NCBI RefSeq assembly: GCF_907165205.1
Contig: NC_058198.1
Coordinates: 21,761,240 to 21,825,239, forward strand
DNA from: Coccinella septempunctata
Lineage: Eukaryota > Arthropoda > Insecta > Coleoptera > Coccinellidae
Length of the DNA stretch: 64,000 nt
Direction: 5' to 3'
Within the stretch, counting starts at the first letter, position 1. Each line of letters begins with the position of its first letter. Below, one piece after another: positions 41,918 to 53,172 of this stretch. A program made the translations under genes and the position numbers. Below the pieces are notes generated by a model. It was not told where the DNA came from and searched no databases. It saw only the letters and a program-made list of their open reading frames with translations.

Positions 41918-44468
41918 TTTCCGTATTGAAATCATATAATCATTCAAATTTCTTGAAATCATTGATACAAACTTGAAGTTTTTCGAAAAAAACGAGTCGA
42001 AGAAAATATTCACTTCCATTATTGCTGAATATAAAAATTGGGAAATGCTGATACATAGTAGGAGATAAAAGGAGATTCTTTCCAAGTCTTTCCTGCAATT
42101 TCTGGATCAGCTGTCTACCTCGGATCAAAAATCGCCGTATACGACCGTTTTTTCGAAATCAGTTCATTCCTTCTGTTTCGTTTTCAATAGTTCTCCCCAT
42201 ATTTTCGGAATAAGAAAAAAAACGGGACTGGAATTCGTAGAAAACATAGGATTCATATCCAAAAAAAGTTAAGTTACAATGAAAATCTCCGACTAACTAC
42301 GCCACTGAATTGTTCATAGAAAAGTGACTTAAGAATGAACATCCGGATGCGACAAGAATTGAAAAGTCAGCATATTTGATTAGTTCACATTTTCATCTGA
42401 ATATTTATCTCTTCTTACTCGAAAACCTGGCAAAGTGCCTTTCGAACCATTTTTCCCAATTTTTTTCAACTACGTTACTCCAACAAATCGGAATCACCAT
42501 CACCCTATACAATTGAGATATAACACTATGAAAACGGAAAAGCATTACGGAGATCCGACACACCGGATTAATAGCGTCACTGCGCTCAATTCGTAAGGCG
42601 TCGTCCCTACGTCTCGGTAATTATAACGAGTGGAATAGTTGATGTAATAAACAATCCACCCCGGCAATACCGTTAAGTGGTAAACCCTTTATGATTTTAA
42701 TACTTACTTTCAATGCGAACCTGCCCTCGTCGGAATCAGGAAAAAAGCCGCCAGGAATTTGATGGAATTTTCTGAATATCGAGTAATGATTAGAATTATA
42801 CTCCATTCACATTTATTTTATCAGTCGGTTGGCCATGAAATAATTTTATCAAGTTTTTGTAACTAGAACGGAGTAAGGTTGGCACCCATAAAATGTCGTT
42901 AATGTCATAACGCCGTTGCCGCAACTAATATCAATTTTTATTACGAAAATGCCGAAAGTGATTGAAAAAAGTGACAGGGTTTCAGGCAGTCGCTATTTAG
43001 AATTCAGATCCGCTCATTCAAATAGTTATACCCTGATATTCTAAAATCTACAATTCGTCAGACGGTAGCGAACATATTCAATGTATGTGAATTTATAAAA
43101 TGTTTCATCTGAATCTATACGACTTATATTTTAGCTGAATGTTTCCAAAATCAGAAAGATTGTGAATGAAGAGGATGACAAAGAATTTCCTTCTATTGGG
43201 AGACCCAAAAAAGTGGTGGCATTTGAGAATTTTATGTTTGAGTGAATTAATGCGAAAAGTTTACTACCGGATTTTCGATTAAGGTCATCGTAGAATAAGT
43301 TCCAGAAAATTTATTTTTCTATTTCTCAATTGACTTGTCCTATACATTGTTAATGTCTTAAGGTACCAATAAACACCTAATTATTATTATTATATCAATG
43401 TATTATGATGAACAGCCGCCAGTTGTCCTGTTAATTGTTTATTCATGTGAAATTTTTGTTCAAAGGTTCAAGTTCATCTTGACTTGAAACTTCCTTTAAT
43501 TCCTTTTACTTATATTGATGCAGGATGATTTTTGTTGAAGAATTTATAATTATTATAATTATCTGTGATTTCCTTCGGGCGATACCCATTCCCAACCACT
43601 GCATCATATGCATTTCATCTTCGGGTTAATATTTTTGAAATCATCTACAACTGATGTAACGTATTCAAACTTTAGCCAAAGAAGATAACGAACATTAACT
43701 CTCCTTAAGCCAGTGTATATTATTATATTATACTGATCTCTTGTATTTTCCATGCAAATAACTGGATTTGGCACGCCTTCAATCAGTTTTTTCAAACTTC
43801 AATTATGTTCGTTAAATATTTTCCGAAGAGATTCGACATTGTAATAAAATACATAATGCAGAGGGAAATGTGAAGTGAATGGAGTACACCAACTCGAAAT
43901 ATAGTTGCGAAAAAATTCAAGGTCATTCAAATCATTTTTTTGAGTAGCCCCTGTTTAGATTTAGCCCGCTGAACATGGTACTTGAAAAGCAAACTGGCAG
44001 AAGTCAAATTATTGAGCAAAACATCAATAAAGATTAGTAATACAGGATGTTTTTAGATGATGATGGTATTATGGCAGAGTGTGTCAATTTCGAACTTATT
44101 TGATATTCATCTCAAAACTTTTTAGTGAGGAATAATTCGAATCCAATTGCAATGTCCCAATCATTCATAAGGAATCTGTATTCGAAGATTATAGAGTTAA
44201 TAACTCTCTAATCTTTGTCTGTATTTTAGTAAGGATGACGTGATCTCTGGTACTAATGTCATTTCGAAATATAATATAGAAATTATTGCCATCTGTCCAA
44301 GTTTCCACAAGAAAAGCTTTAGGAAACGTTCGCTTTTATAAAATTTGATTTTAGCATCGCTTTTTTCTCAGGACTCGAAATGGAAGTAAAAAAAATTGAA
44401 TTCATGATTCATTTTCGAATGAGAGTGCTGTAACCGACAGAAGGAATTCTTAACTTGTTGCTAATTCC
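41918..44468. other. Long stretch without a recognised gene
   Basis: Conserved with 57385-59945 at the level of the whole duplication and with indels in both copies, so no sign of constraint. Minus-strand frames of 60-97 codons (41940-42128, 43604-43795) show no motif. Confidence 0.5.
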
Positions 44469-44496
44469 CATTATGATCTGACGAACGATCATAATG
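44469..44496. repeat. Short palindrome (10-bp arms)
   Basis: CATTATGATC and GATCATAATG around an 8-nt loop, about 450 bp upstream of the kinase. The same hairpin is kept in copy B near 59946-59973. Confidence 0.6.
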
Positions 44497-44952
44497 ATCT
44501 TGGCATGATAATGGGGTAGGTACTTCATAAATGGGTACCTCGAGATTCGAATTTCTAGAACTACAAGACCTCGTCAATAAGTCAGAAAAAGCTCTTGACA
44601 TGTTTACATTCCAATGGGTAAAACCGAAGGCAGACAGTTCGAAGGTTCAATAAAAATGTCAGTATTTCGGACCCATGCAAATAAGCACACCTGAAGTACA
44701 CAATTGTACTTTATTGGGAATACCTTCTTTCGAAGAGTGCTGTGTAAATTTCTCAAAATTTATAGGTTTCTTGCGGATTTCATGAGTTACATGGTCAAAT
44801 TATAATCGTTGTACGTAGAAATGTACGTTTCCGAACTCGATTTCGAAGGATAGATGATGATTAAGACCAAATCCCTTTATCAATCATATTCAGTTGAATT
44901 CAGGTTTAAAGAACCGTGATCATTTTCTACTCGAGACGTAGTCCGCAGCCCC

Positions 44953-46089
44953 ATGCCAGGTTATAAATCCGCACCGTTGCGTTGTCTCGATGCGTCGCAG
45001 GTCGCCCAGACCCTTAAATTAGATTACGGGAGGCGGTACCCCGAACAGCCATTTGCTATTAATATTGATTATTACCGTTGCAGGATGGAGAAGTACAGTT
45101 TTGAAGCCATTCTGGGGGAAGGTGGCTTTGGCCGCGTCTACCGCGTCAGGGAAAGTGGCCAGGAGGGTCAGCAGCGGGCACTCAAGGAGGTCCGCCTGAA
45201 TCCGGAAGCCGTCAGGGAGGCGGAATTAATGGACCTCTTTGACCACCGTAATATTCTGCCGCTCATCGAGACGTTGGTGGAGCCCCCACACCTGTATCTG
45301 CCGTTGTGTGAGGAGGATTTGGGGACCTCCCTCGCCCGCGAGGGTCCGAGGAGGAGCCCCTCGTCCTTCTTCCGGGTGGTCCGCCAAATCGCTGTGGGCC
45401 TCGCAGAATGCCATCGGCACAGCGTGGTCCACCGCGATCTGAAACCTGGCAACGTGCTGAGACAGGGGGCTCGGTTTATGCTAGCCGACTTTGGGGTGGC
45501 CGAGCAATTTACACCGAGCCGACCACTCCTAACAGAGTTGGCTGGCACTCCACTGTATTGGAGCCCGGAGCAACTCCGCCGGGAGCCGTACAGCACCGCG
45601 GTGGACCTGTGGGCCTTAGTGCTCGTGGCCATGGACGTGGCCACGGGTCGGCCCTGCCAAACCGATGGCCAGGCTACGGAGCACTGGGCCTCTTCCCCAG
45701 GCGGAGAACGCCAGAGGGAGTTGGCCCAGCTGCACCCGTCCGTTGTCTGGTTTGTCGAAGGGCTTTTGATGGACGAGCCGTCCCTCCGCCGCTCCGCTGA
45801 CCAGTGGGAGTGGCCGGCCGTTCATCTGTCCACCGTGGTAGACCTGGAGAAGACCCCGTCACCACCGTCCGATGGACCGTGGGTGACCCGCCTACCACCG
45901 GACCTGGCAAACCGACTAAGAACCGTCCAAAATCCCTCAGAATGGACGAGGAGTCTGAAGCGGAGGGTGCGGGCACTATTGCCAGAGGGTAGAGAAGGCC
46001 ACCGAGTCCGCCACCGCTTCAGATTCCCGTCCGGCACCGTGCGCCGTCTCTGGGTGCCGCCGGACTCGGACAGGACCGGGGAAACGTGA
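44953..46089 (+). CDS. GC-rich protein kinase, copy A (intact)
   Basis: The 378-residue ORF carries a complete kinase domain: glycine loop GEGGFG (55-60), Lys in ALKEV (78), likely Glu 91, catalytic HRDLKPGNVL (160-169), DFG (179-181), GTPLYWSPEQL at the activation-loop end (199-208) and VDLWALVL (217-224). About 100 Arg-rich C-terminal residues follow. A good splice acceptor (ACCGTTGCAG) ends at 45083, just before GATGGAG, so the true start may be MEKYSFEAIL at 45085 with an upstream non-coding exon. The gene is clearly GC-rich within AT-rich DNA. Substrate unknown. Confidence 0.85.
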   Translation: MPGYKSAPLRCLDASQVAQTLKLDYGRRYPEQPFAINIDYYRCRMEKYSFEAILGEGGFGRVYRVRESGQEGQQRALKEVRLNPEAVREAELMDLFDHRNILPLIETLVEPPHLYLPLCEEDLGTSLAREGPRRSPSSFFRVVRQIAVGLAECHRHSVVHRDLKPGNVLRQGARFMLADFGVAEQFTPSRPLLTELAGTPLYWSPEQLRREPYSTAVDLWALVLVAMDVATGRPCQTDGQATEHWASSPGGERQRELAQLHPSVVWFVEGLLMDEPSLRRSADQWEWPAVHLSTVVDLEKTPSPPSDGPWVTRLPPDLANRLRTVQNPSEWTRSLKRRVRALLPEGREGHRVRHRFRFPSGTVRRLWVPPDSDRTGET

Positions 46090-46195
46090 GTTAGTCCGTG
46101 TCTAGTCCCAGTGGGACTGAGGGAATCGAAAAAAAAATTTTGTTTTAATAATCACATACAAAATTAGTATCACACTCACCTATCTCTTTTTCTAG
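46086..46195 (+). other. Candidate 110-bp intron at the kinase 3' end
   Basis: GTGAGT (46086) overlaps the kinase stop, and TCTCTTTTTCTAG ends at 46195. Spliced or not, the kinase frame stops within three codons, so the intron would be in or next to the 3' UTR. Copy B keeps GTGAGG and the acceptor. Confidence 0.45.
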
Positions 46196-46243
46196 AAAGA
46201 ACTGACCGTTGAGGCCCCGAATTGTCCCCTATCCGACACCGCA

Positions 46244-46750
46244 ATGGCGGAAGATAACATGGAGGTGGAAATCCTAGACCGTCTCGACAGGGAGCTGTTA
46301 TTTGTGGACCCCGAGGAGGTGGACATGCCCGATGATCCACCCAGACCGGTCCCCTTACCGTTGGGAGCAGCGAAGGCCTTCCTCCGCCCGACGCCGAAAG
46401 CCGCCGCCGGTTGCTCCGCAACACCGTCCCCAGCGCTCGGACCGGCGTTTTGTGATTTCACATTATACATTTTGTTAGCGCATTTACTCAAAACTATTCC
46501 GGCTTTTTTCTCAGATGGAGAATGTTTGGAATTGATGGACCCTTATTCAATACTGGCAAACGCTACTGAGTACTATCCAGTAACACAGCGACTACTGAGT
46601 ACTATACACAGAGCGCAACCCAGTACGAAACGGAACCCGATTCAATCCCCTCCAGATAGAAACCCTGACGAAGACAATAGCATATGTCCCATATTTTTTT
46701 ATTTCTCTAATTCAGTATGCCGATTCGCTTTGCGAACAACCGGCGTGTGA
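46244..46750 (+). CDS. Second GC-rich ORF after the kinase, copy A, unknown function
   Basis: It starts MAEDNMEVEILDRLDRELLF and is acidic, then Pro-rich (DPPRPVPLPLG). It is GC-rich up to about 46440, where the sequence turns AT-rich. A TTTTTTCTCAG acceptor near 46515 suggests that the second half is another exon or not coding. A 30-bp near-duplication around CTACTGAGTACTAT is present only here. In copy B the same frame has a TGA. It could be a downstream gene or a second cistron. Confidence 0.4.
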   Translation: MAEDNMEVEILDRLDRELLFVDPEEVDMPDDPPRPVPLPLGAAKAFLRPTPKAAAGCSATPSPALGPAFCDFTLYILLAHLLKTIPAFFSDGECLELMDPYSILANATEYYPVTQRLLSTIHRAQPSTKRNPIQSPPDRNPDEDNSICPIFFYFSNSVCRFALRTTGV

Positions 46751-46854
46751 CGAATTGAGAAGTCCGGGAACAGGTTCGGATCACGGCAGAAATGATGCCA
46801 GCGGTACAATAATAAAGAATGATCACGCCTAAACGGAGATTCAATGAATACAAC

Positions 46855-47094
46855 AATAAGGATAAATTCAGATGCATATCACCCGTTGATATGAATATCA
46901 ACAAGGAAAAAAAAGAAGCTTTGTTGCTCTGATCAGGTCAAATGAGACCGAAACCATGGTCAGCATCTGCTTTTCTCCGATGGGACGTACTCCATTTGGC
47001 GCCTGATGCTAGCAAATTGGCTAGTTCGATTCAGATCGTAACACTTGTTGATATTCATATCAGCCGGTGGTATGCATCAAAATTTATCCTTATT
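46855..47094. mobile_element. Fold-back MITE 1, copy A
   Basis: Arms of 51 bp (46855-46905 and 47044-47094) are inverted with a few mismatches, sharing TGATATGAATATCAACAAG. The centre contains TTTGTTGCTCTGATCAGGTC and ACCATGGTCAGCATCT, which recur in MITE 2. Same unit in copy B at 62281-62520. Confidence 0.75.
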
Positions 47095-47629
47095 CATAAA
47101 TTCATTAGAAAAAAGGATAGATGAAAGCGGGGGACCTTATGAACACTTACTCTAATTTTCTTATTTGGTTTTTTTTATTGAGTTGATAACTTCATCATTA
47201 CTCTATACCTGCATCGGTTTCTACTTCATAATTTTCGTATCAAAATACTGCGAAAACGCTACCTACACAGAATCGAGATTTACCAAGAGTATCTTTTTGG
47301 AGTAAAATTAATAATAATGTTTAAGTTCACTGAAAATTTTGATTCATAAATCTAAACTCGAAAAGCTGTTGTTCAATTCTACTTTGTACAAAGCAGGTAA
47401 CAAGCTCATTCTATGCGAGTCAGATATAAAAAAAATTCATGAGAGTTGTCAATTTATTATTGCAACATATTTGTACCTATAATTTTTTTTCAAAGCCCTT
47501 CACCTTGAATACGGAAGGCGATACAAAAATTTTCTTCCAAGCAAACCCCAATTATTTATCAGTTTTCTACCTATCCTAGAGAAGGGGTCACCTTTTTTAT
47601 ACCTTAACACCCTTCATAATCAAATCAAA

Positions 47630-49610
47630 TCATTTATTGGTCTCTCAGGACATAAAAAATCTATTAGACAAGTCAGAAAAGATATTAAGCTTGAAGGTAC
47701 ATAGCATCCTCAGAAACATCATTTAAAAATTCATAAACAGCATAATAGCACTTTTTGAAAAACGAAGTTTTTACACTCCCCTTGAGTTCTCTGATATTCT
47801 GAGATCGAACATGGGAACGTAAATGATTGAATAATTTTATGACATGATACATGGGCGACATCTCAAATTTTTTAGATTTATGTTTAGATAATAAACATTA
47901 CTGTTCCACTTCTCGTAATGTTGTTGTGAAAGCTAGATAATTTAGGAAGGCTTTTCTCTTTCTCCTGGATATAAAATGAAAATAGAAGATAAAATGAGTA
48001 CACTATTTTGTACAAAAACTGGTCTAAAGGACGACCTTGGACTTATATTATAGATCATACGCAGAATAAGTTTCTGTATAATATGAAATGGATCACGCCT
48101 TCATAGTGAGGCAGGTAAATAATAAACTAATTCAGATGCATAACATCCGCAGATAATGAAATCAACGAATGTTACGATCTAAATCGAACTAACAAATGGG
48201 ATTAAAGCATATGGATGCATACTGCTATCTTCGCTCTGAGAGTTAGGAAATTGAATTGGGTTGGTTCCCGTTTCTCTGCCCGCTACTGAAATGGAATAAA
48301 AGGAGCCGGAAATTCATAGCATTTCGTTGTCAAATGAGTTTTGTTGCTCTGACGAGGTCAAATAACCAATAACCATGGTCAGCATCTACTCTTTGTCGAC
48401 GAAATGAAATTTCTGGTGATACTTCAAGCGATGGCAATTTGTTAGTTCGATTCAGATCGTAACATTCGTTGATTTCATTATCTGCTTTCTGTATAATGAA
48501 AACCCTACCAGCATCTGAAGAATTTCCCTACAGAAGTACGTTGTTAGAAAACCAAGCTGTAGTAGATATTGATTAGAGATTAAATAGGTAGCAGGTGTCT
48601 TACTCTATTTAGAGCAAAATAAGAGCAAACCGAATCAATGTGATTGAACCATCTCAGAATTTTATCCAAAAAAATTCCAAGAAATTTTACAGTATCATTG
48701 GATGTGATAACTGTATCAAGGTGGCGAAGAACAAGTTTCTCAGTGCACCAACCGATAGAAAAATGAATAATGACGGTCTTATCGATGTTGATGACGAAAT
48801 TATTGCTGTGGCATCATTTTACGAAAAAACCTAATAAAAATCCACATCATATTTGGAGCTCTTCGAGGAAAGAAGCTCTAACAGCAAAAGAGGTCTCGTC
48901 AGCAAACCAAACTACTGAACCCATCTTTGTACACGATAGTAAACCGTTTTGTGAACAAAACTGGGACAACTCATCTCTTAGATTTCAAGGCAGGTCGTTA
49001 ATGAAAAGAAGGAACACCAAAGATCCTAAAACGAATCCCTGTGGTATTCCTAATTTCAAAGTATAGTTCAAAGTATACTCGGATGATAAAGTATCCCCGA
49101 CTTTGACATTTGCTGGTCTTTTTTCAAGATAACTCCCCAACCACTCCAGGAATATACCTCTGAAACCTAGGTTATAACATTTTTCTATAATAAAGTTGAA
49201 GGAGAGGGTGTCAAGGGCCCTAGAGAGGTCAAAGAACAATCCAGCAACATAGAAACCACCATCAAGACATTCGCATACATATTCAGTGAATTGAACAGCT
49301 GCCGACTGTGTTGAATGGCCAGATCTGAAACCGTGCTGGGAATTATTCAAAATATCATATTTGTCAACATACTTTGTCATTCTGCCGAGGATCATCTTTT
49401 CGTAAACTTTCGAAAAAGAGTTCAGAAGAGAAATTGGTCTGTAATTGGTAATATCACGCGTGATATTTATTTTAAAGATTGAAATGACCGTAGCCTTTTT
49501 TAACAATGAAGGCAAAATGCCTTGGTTTACAGACAAATCGATACACTGTGCAAAATGCTGACATATCGGGCTTCTGGTAGAGACAGAATTCGGACCAGAA
49601 ATTTTAATAT
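47630..49610 (-). pseudogene. Minus-strand non-LTR retrotransposon, 5'-truncated RT
   Basis: Read from 49610 downward: ISGPNSVSTRS, 'NYRPISLLNSFSKVYEKMI', 'NNSQHGFRSGHSTQSAAVQF', 'GLFFDLSRALDT', 'GIPQGFVLGSLVFLLFINDL', then VVWFADETSFAV (active site degraded) and TVKFLGIFLDKILRW. A MITE (48149-48485) cuts it. The thumb region and a tail with a TTTGA repeat and CAATAAATGATTTG follow down to about 47620. It is of the Jockey/CR1 type. Multiple stops make it dead. Copy B holds its 3' part (about 62950-63420). Confidence 0.8.
48149..48485. mobile_element. Fold-back MITE 2, copy A
   Basis: The 49-bp arms 48149-48197 and 48437-48485 are inverted with one mismatch and contain AATGTTACGATCTRAATCGA. 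The interior shares TTTGTTGCTCTGA and ACCATGGTCAGCATCT with MITE 1, so the two are relatives. It sits inside the minus-strand RT. Copy B has it at 63452-63821. Confidence 0.8.
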
Positions 49611-49635
49611 ATTATAAGTAAATGATAAATGGATT

Positions 49636-50185
49636 GACCACACTTGTACTACCCCGCCAGAAGCTCATAAATTATTAATTTTTCTTTCTCGAAGAGGTCT
49701 TCTTAATCCTTCAGATGTAGTGAGTATATAAAATTTTACATTTCGGTGAAAAGTATATTCGTCTGCTGTTAGAAAGTCGAAACGTTTTGCAAAGCGCAAT
49801 AAATTTAGAACGAAAGATTACAGACACTGTTATCGATAAATTTTTTTCCAATACAAATCTTTTCAGACTTAAGCACCCTGGGACTCAAAGGTATGTTGCG
49901 GGAGAATGTCACGAAATTCAAATCATACGGAAAATTACCAATATCTATTATTTGTGCCAAATGACCCCCCATGCCAAACGCTCAAATTTAGAGTTGCATA
50001 GAACGAGTGCCACAATACGACAAAAAATTAATATATTTTATTTAGGAACTGTTGAATTTGGTCTATGTATATATTGTTATATTCATGGAAATTGTATTGT
50101 TTTTTGTATTACACTTTTTTGTTTTTTTGTAAGAGTGTTATTATTCCTACAATCAACACAACGAAGTTGCCGGATATCTTTTTAG
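49636..50185 (+). pseudogene. Degenerate coding fragment of unknown family
   Basis: PPEAHKLLIFLSRRGLLNPS (to about 49735), and after a one-base frame change, FGEKYIRLLLESRNVLQSAI continuing to DKFFSNTNLFRLKH, read like protein. The last third is low-complexity. It looks like part of a DNA-transposon or gene-derived ORF but no motif settles this. Confidence 0.3.
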
Positions 50186-51669
50186 AGCAGGTCTGAAATC
50201 AGATGTAATATTGATGATATTCATAATCGTCATAGTGGATTAGCTCATTTATTATTGATGAAAGAAATGTGTATATAGTTCAGTCCTTGTTTCATCACAC
50301 CAGAAGAATTCGAAACATGCCACAAAAACATGATTTGACTAAAATAAAGAAACTAAATTGCATGATTACTACACCTAGTTTAGCTCACACAATAGCTCCT
50401 TCACAAAGTTGAAGGTAGGTGAAATTAATTAACTTGGTTGAACTATGACTCTATTGGAATAGCGAAACAATTGTAGTGTTGGTAAAAACTTGATGGTAAT
50501 AATGTAACTCAGTTTCTTCAGTTTTATTGTTTTGTATCAAGTACCCGCCATATCAATTCGATATGTTTTTATTCAATATGAAAGAAAACTTTTCAGGCTA
50601 AACTGAAAATAGAATTGGTAAAATGAAGAAAGAATAAATCGAAGTAGGATTAGACTGCTTGAAACTGGTTCCGTAGGATCTAAATTTGATCGGCTTCACA
50701 TTATTACCAACAGCTGATGGATATCATGATCAGTATTTTCAATGGCTTATGAACCATTATGGGAATACCACGATTTCTCTAAATTTCTCTAAGAATAAGT
50801 GATTTTGAAAACTATTAGAAAGTTCCAATCCATCTGTGGAAGCTATGTATTTCATGGTAAAAGGTTGAGCCGAACCATACAGAATACTTTCGTGGTCTTC
50901 ATCCAGAGAATGTCCCCTGGGTAATATTTATTCAGTATTGATCCACCACTTCAACATATTAATGCTCCTTTCACTATTACTTCCGATGACGTTCATTGAC
51001 CAATAAAAATCTGCTCTTTTCTCACAGGAATATCGGACCATCATTGAGTGTTTAGTAGGTAGCAGCAATCTACACCTGGCGAAGAACAACTAGGCAGACT
51101 CTCCGTAGATATGATCAGTGAGTGAACCATAACACCGTTTATTTAGGAACTACTGAATGTACATTGACCTCAAGCAACCTGTAAGGCACGGAAAAATAAA
51201 CTATGAGACAAATGGCAGTGTTCCCTATCACTTGCCATTTATTTATTAGGCTGAAGAATGTGGACAGATTTACATAATATAATTTTTATTTTCATCAAAG
51301 ATACCTTGTGTTTGGTGATAGAAGCCTCACAAATCAAGTTTGGATCTACAGTACCGATTACAAACCTAACAATAGGTGAAAGAAGAAGGGAGATCCCTCG
51401 AATTCCAATAATGATCTAATAAGTTTTTGTACATTATGCATGTTCAAACTTCAATCTATCTGATTACAAGGAACTAGACAACAGTAATTCATATGAGAAT
51501 GAGGTGAGGTGAGTTAAATAAATTTCTTCGAATTAATCTACATTTAAAACTCACGTGTTGTATGCAAAAATTTAATTCCATTTTGATTGGGATTCAAATG
51601 ATAACACTTCCCAGAAAATTATGTAATTTGCTAGCGCGTTATTCAATCCATAGCAATAAGATCAAGATG
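50186..51669. other. No recognised feature
   Basis: AT-rich sequence with short frames only. Confidence 0.5.
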
Positions 51670-51745
51670 ACGTTTATCCACTATTGCTTGGTTTTTTATT
51701 GAACTTGTGAATTAAAAATAAATAATTCACAGAGTGGATAAACGT
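51670..51745. repeat. Hairpin with nested stems
   Basis: ACGTTTATCCACT (51670-51682) pairs with AGTGGATAAACGT (51733-51745). Inside, GTGAATT and AATTCAC form a second stem. Possibly the core of a small fold-back element. Confidence 0.6.
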
Positions 51746-51986
51746 AGTTGCTAAGGGTGGAATAATGTTGTCTCAAAATGTCAAAACGTCGAAACTTCAA
51801 AAATTATTTGCTAAGCGCATTATATTCATTAAAAGGAAAGATTTATGAGATAATCGTCACAAATCTGATTTCAGCTCTTCAAAAAAAAGAACTTTTGAAA
51901 ATATCTTCGAAATTATGATCATTACCTAGATACAACAGTCCCTGTCGTGTATCATAAGGAATAAATGTAATTAAAAGTGTAAGAGC

Positions 51987-52156
51987 CAAGGGCGGAATTA
52001 AGGGGGTGGCACGGGGGCACGCCCCCCCAGACGGACGGATCTTTCTATACATACTCTCAAAAATAAAAGTGAAGTTCATTTCTCACATTTACTGTTGATT
52101 TTTTCGCTCGTCTGCCCGTTGTGCCCCCCCAGAAAAAAATCCTGGATCCGCCCTTG
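51987..52156. mobile_element. hAT-type MITE, 170 bp
   Basis: Ends CAAGGGCGGA and, reversed, CAAGGGCGGA. The flanks are GTAAGAGC and ATAAGAGC, an 8-bp duplication with one difference. Long C and G runs inside pair with each other. The termini are of the kind seen in many insect hAT MITEs. Confidence 0.75.
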
Positions 52157-52943
52157 ATAAGAGCCCTAGAAAGTATAAGGCTAATGATAATATATAACTC
52201 AAGGTTTTCTGTTGAAGTTTTTAGAAGGATAAATTTTCCATATCTCGATAAAAATAGATTAGACTCTCGTCAGTCTCGTTAAAATTAGTTTAATCATCGT
52301 TTTAAGTTTTTGTTTCTCTTTGTTGCAATTCAGTATACTGAAATGCCGTAAGAAAGAAGAATTTTTTGGATATAATTCAGGAAGATGATGGCCTAAATGC
52401 AGCGAACTTGATTGTTTATGGCATTCCCAGAGGAGAAATAGGAGAATATGATACAGGCTCGGGTATATTATACGAGAGTACATTATATTCATAGCTTTTA
52501 TGACAGATTGTTCTACAAATTAATCTGCGTCAGTGAGGATGAACTGAATGTGTAGTAGCACGTTGGCGCAGGTCAATGTTTTACTTCCAAACAAGGCGAT
52601 TTTACGTAGGGCTATTCGGATAAAGCTCATTTTGTCTCATTTGCACAAGCAGCGATTTGAAGGAAGTTCTTTGAATAAGTGAAACAGTCATCTACTTCTT
52701 CTCCTTGTGAGTAAGAAAATGCCGAAGATTTTGAAGATTTATGATTCTAAACCCAAATCCTAACCTAAAAGTTTCTGGAACTCTTGTCCGATGGTTTGAT
52801 TGCTTATAATATATAACCGTTGAAAACATTGGATATTAGATATTTTCCAGGTTGCAATTAATTACTTGGATGATTATTAAATGTTGGGTTTCTCGCTGAT
52901 AACAGTATAGTATCATTATTATCGGAATTGGAAAAAAATTTGA
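52157..52943. other. No recognised feature
   Basis: Only short frames; no repeat ends or RNA gene seen. Confidence 0.5.
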
Positions 52944-52967
52944 AACGCTCGAAGAGGTCCAACCTGA

Positions 52968-53129
52968 ATGAGGAACTGTGTCAAAAGCCTTGCGGTAATC
53001 AACCCAGGCAACAGAAATATTTCTGAGCTTCCTTCTAGCTTGTTTTGTCAGGATGTAATCGACAACCAGCAAATCTTTTGATGATCTTGCGCCTCTTCGG
53101 CATCCTCTTTGCTCAGCTGCCATCAAGTT
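52968..53129 (-). pseudogene. R2-like reverse transcriptase fragment
   Basis: On the minus strand it reads ENNLMAAEQRGCRRGARSSK, then DYILTKQARRKLRNISVAWV and DYRKAFDTVPHS. The 'AEQRGCR.G...K' plus 'W.DY.KAFD.VPH' pattern is typical of R2-type and related RTs (motifs 2-A, with the first catalytic Asp). It breaks off exactly where a 24-nt word shared with the BEL LTR begins (52944-52967). Confidence 0.75.
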
Positions 53130-53172
53130 GTTTTCCCCTAGGTGTTTACTTATTACCCCAGTGAACAGTTTG

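Larger units (their letters stand above)
41419..48649 (+). repeat. Direct duplication, copy A
   Basis: From GCAGGAATGG at 41419 onward the sequence matches 56998-64000 in order and orientation, with occasional point changes and small indels in both directions. The right edge is not known because copy B runs off the window. The offset drops from 15579 at the left to 15351 at the right because of indels. It contains a terminal exon, the kinase, a second ORF and two fold-back MITEs. Confidence 0.9.

Noticed and set aside
43604..43795. Minus-strand frame kept in both duplication copies (also 59076-59369)
   Set aside because: The whole region is nearly identical between copies, so an open frame is no sign of selection. 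Indels alter its upstream part and no motif is visible.
45168..45976. Long minus-strand and shifted open frames over the kinase
   Set aside because: GC-rich coding DNA gives few stops on the opposite strand. These frames have no motif, and the kinase motifs on the plus strand explain the sequence.
46086..46195. Joining the kinase to the downstream ORF as one spliced protein
   Set aside because: With the visible splice sites the kinase frame stops within three codons after the junction, so no fusion is supported.
47379..47400. Sequence around CTTTGTACAAAGCAGG resembling a Gateway-type recombination site
   Set aside because: Only a 12-bp palindrome plus a few bases match. It is repeated in copy B within natural DNA, and no vector sequence surrounds it.
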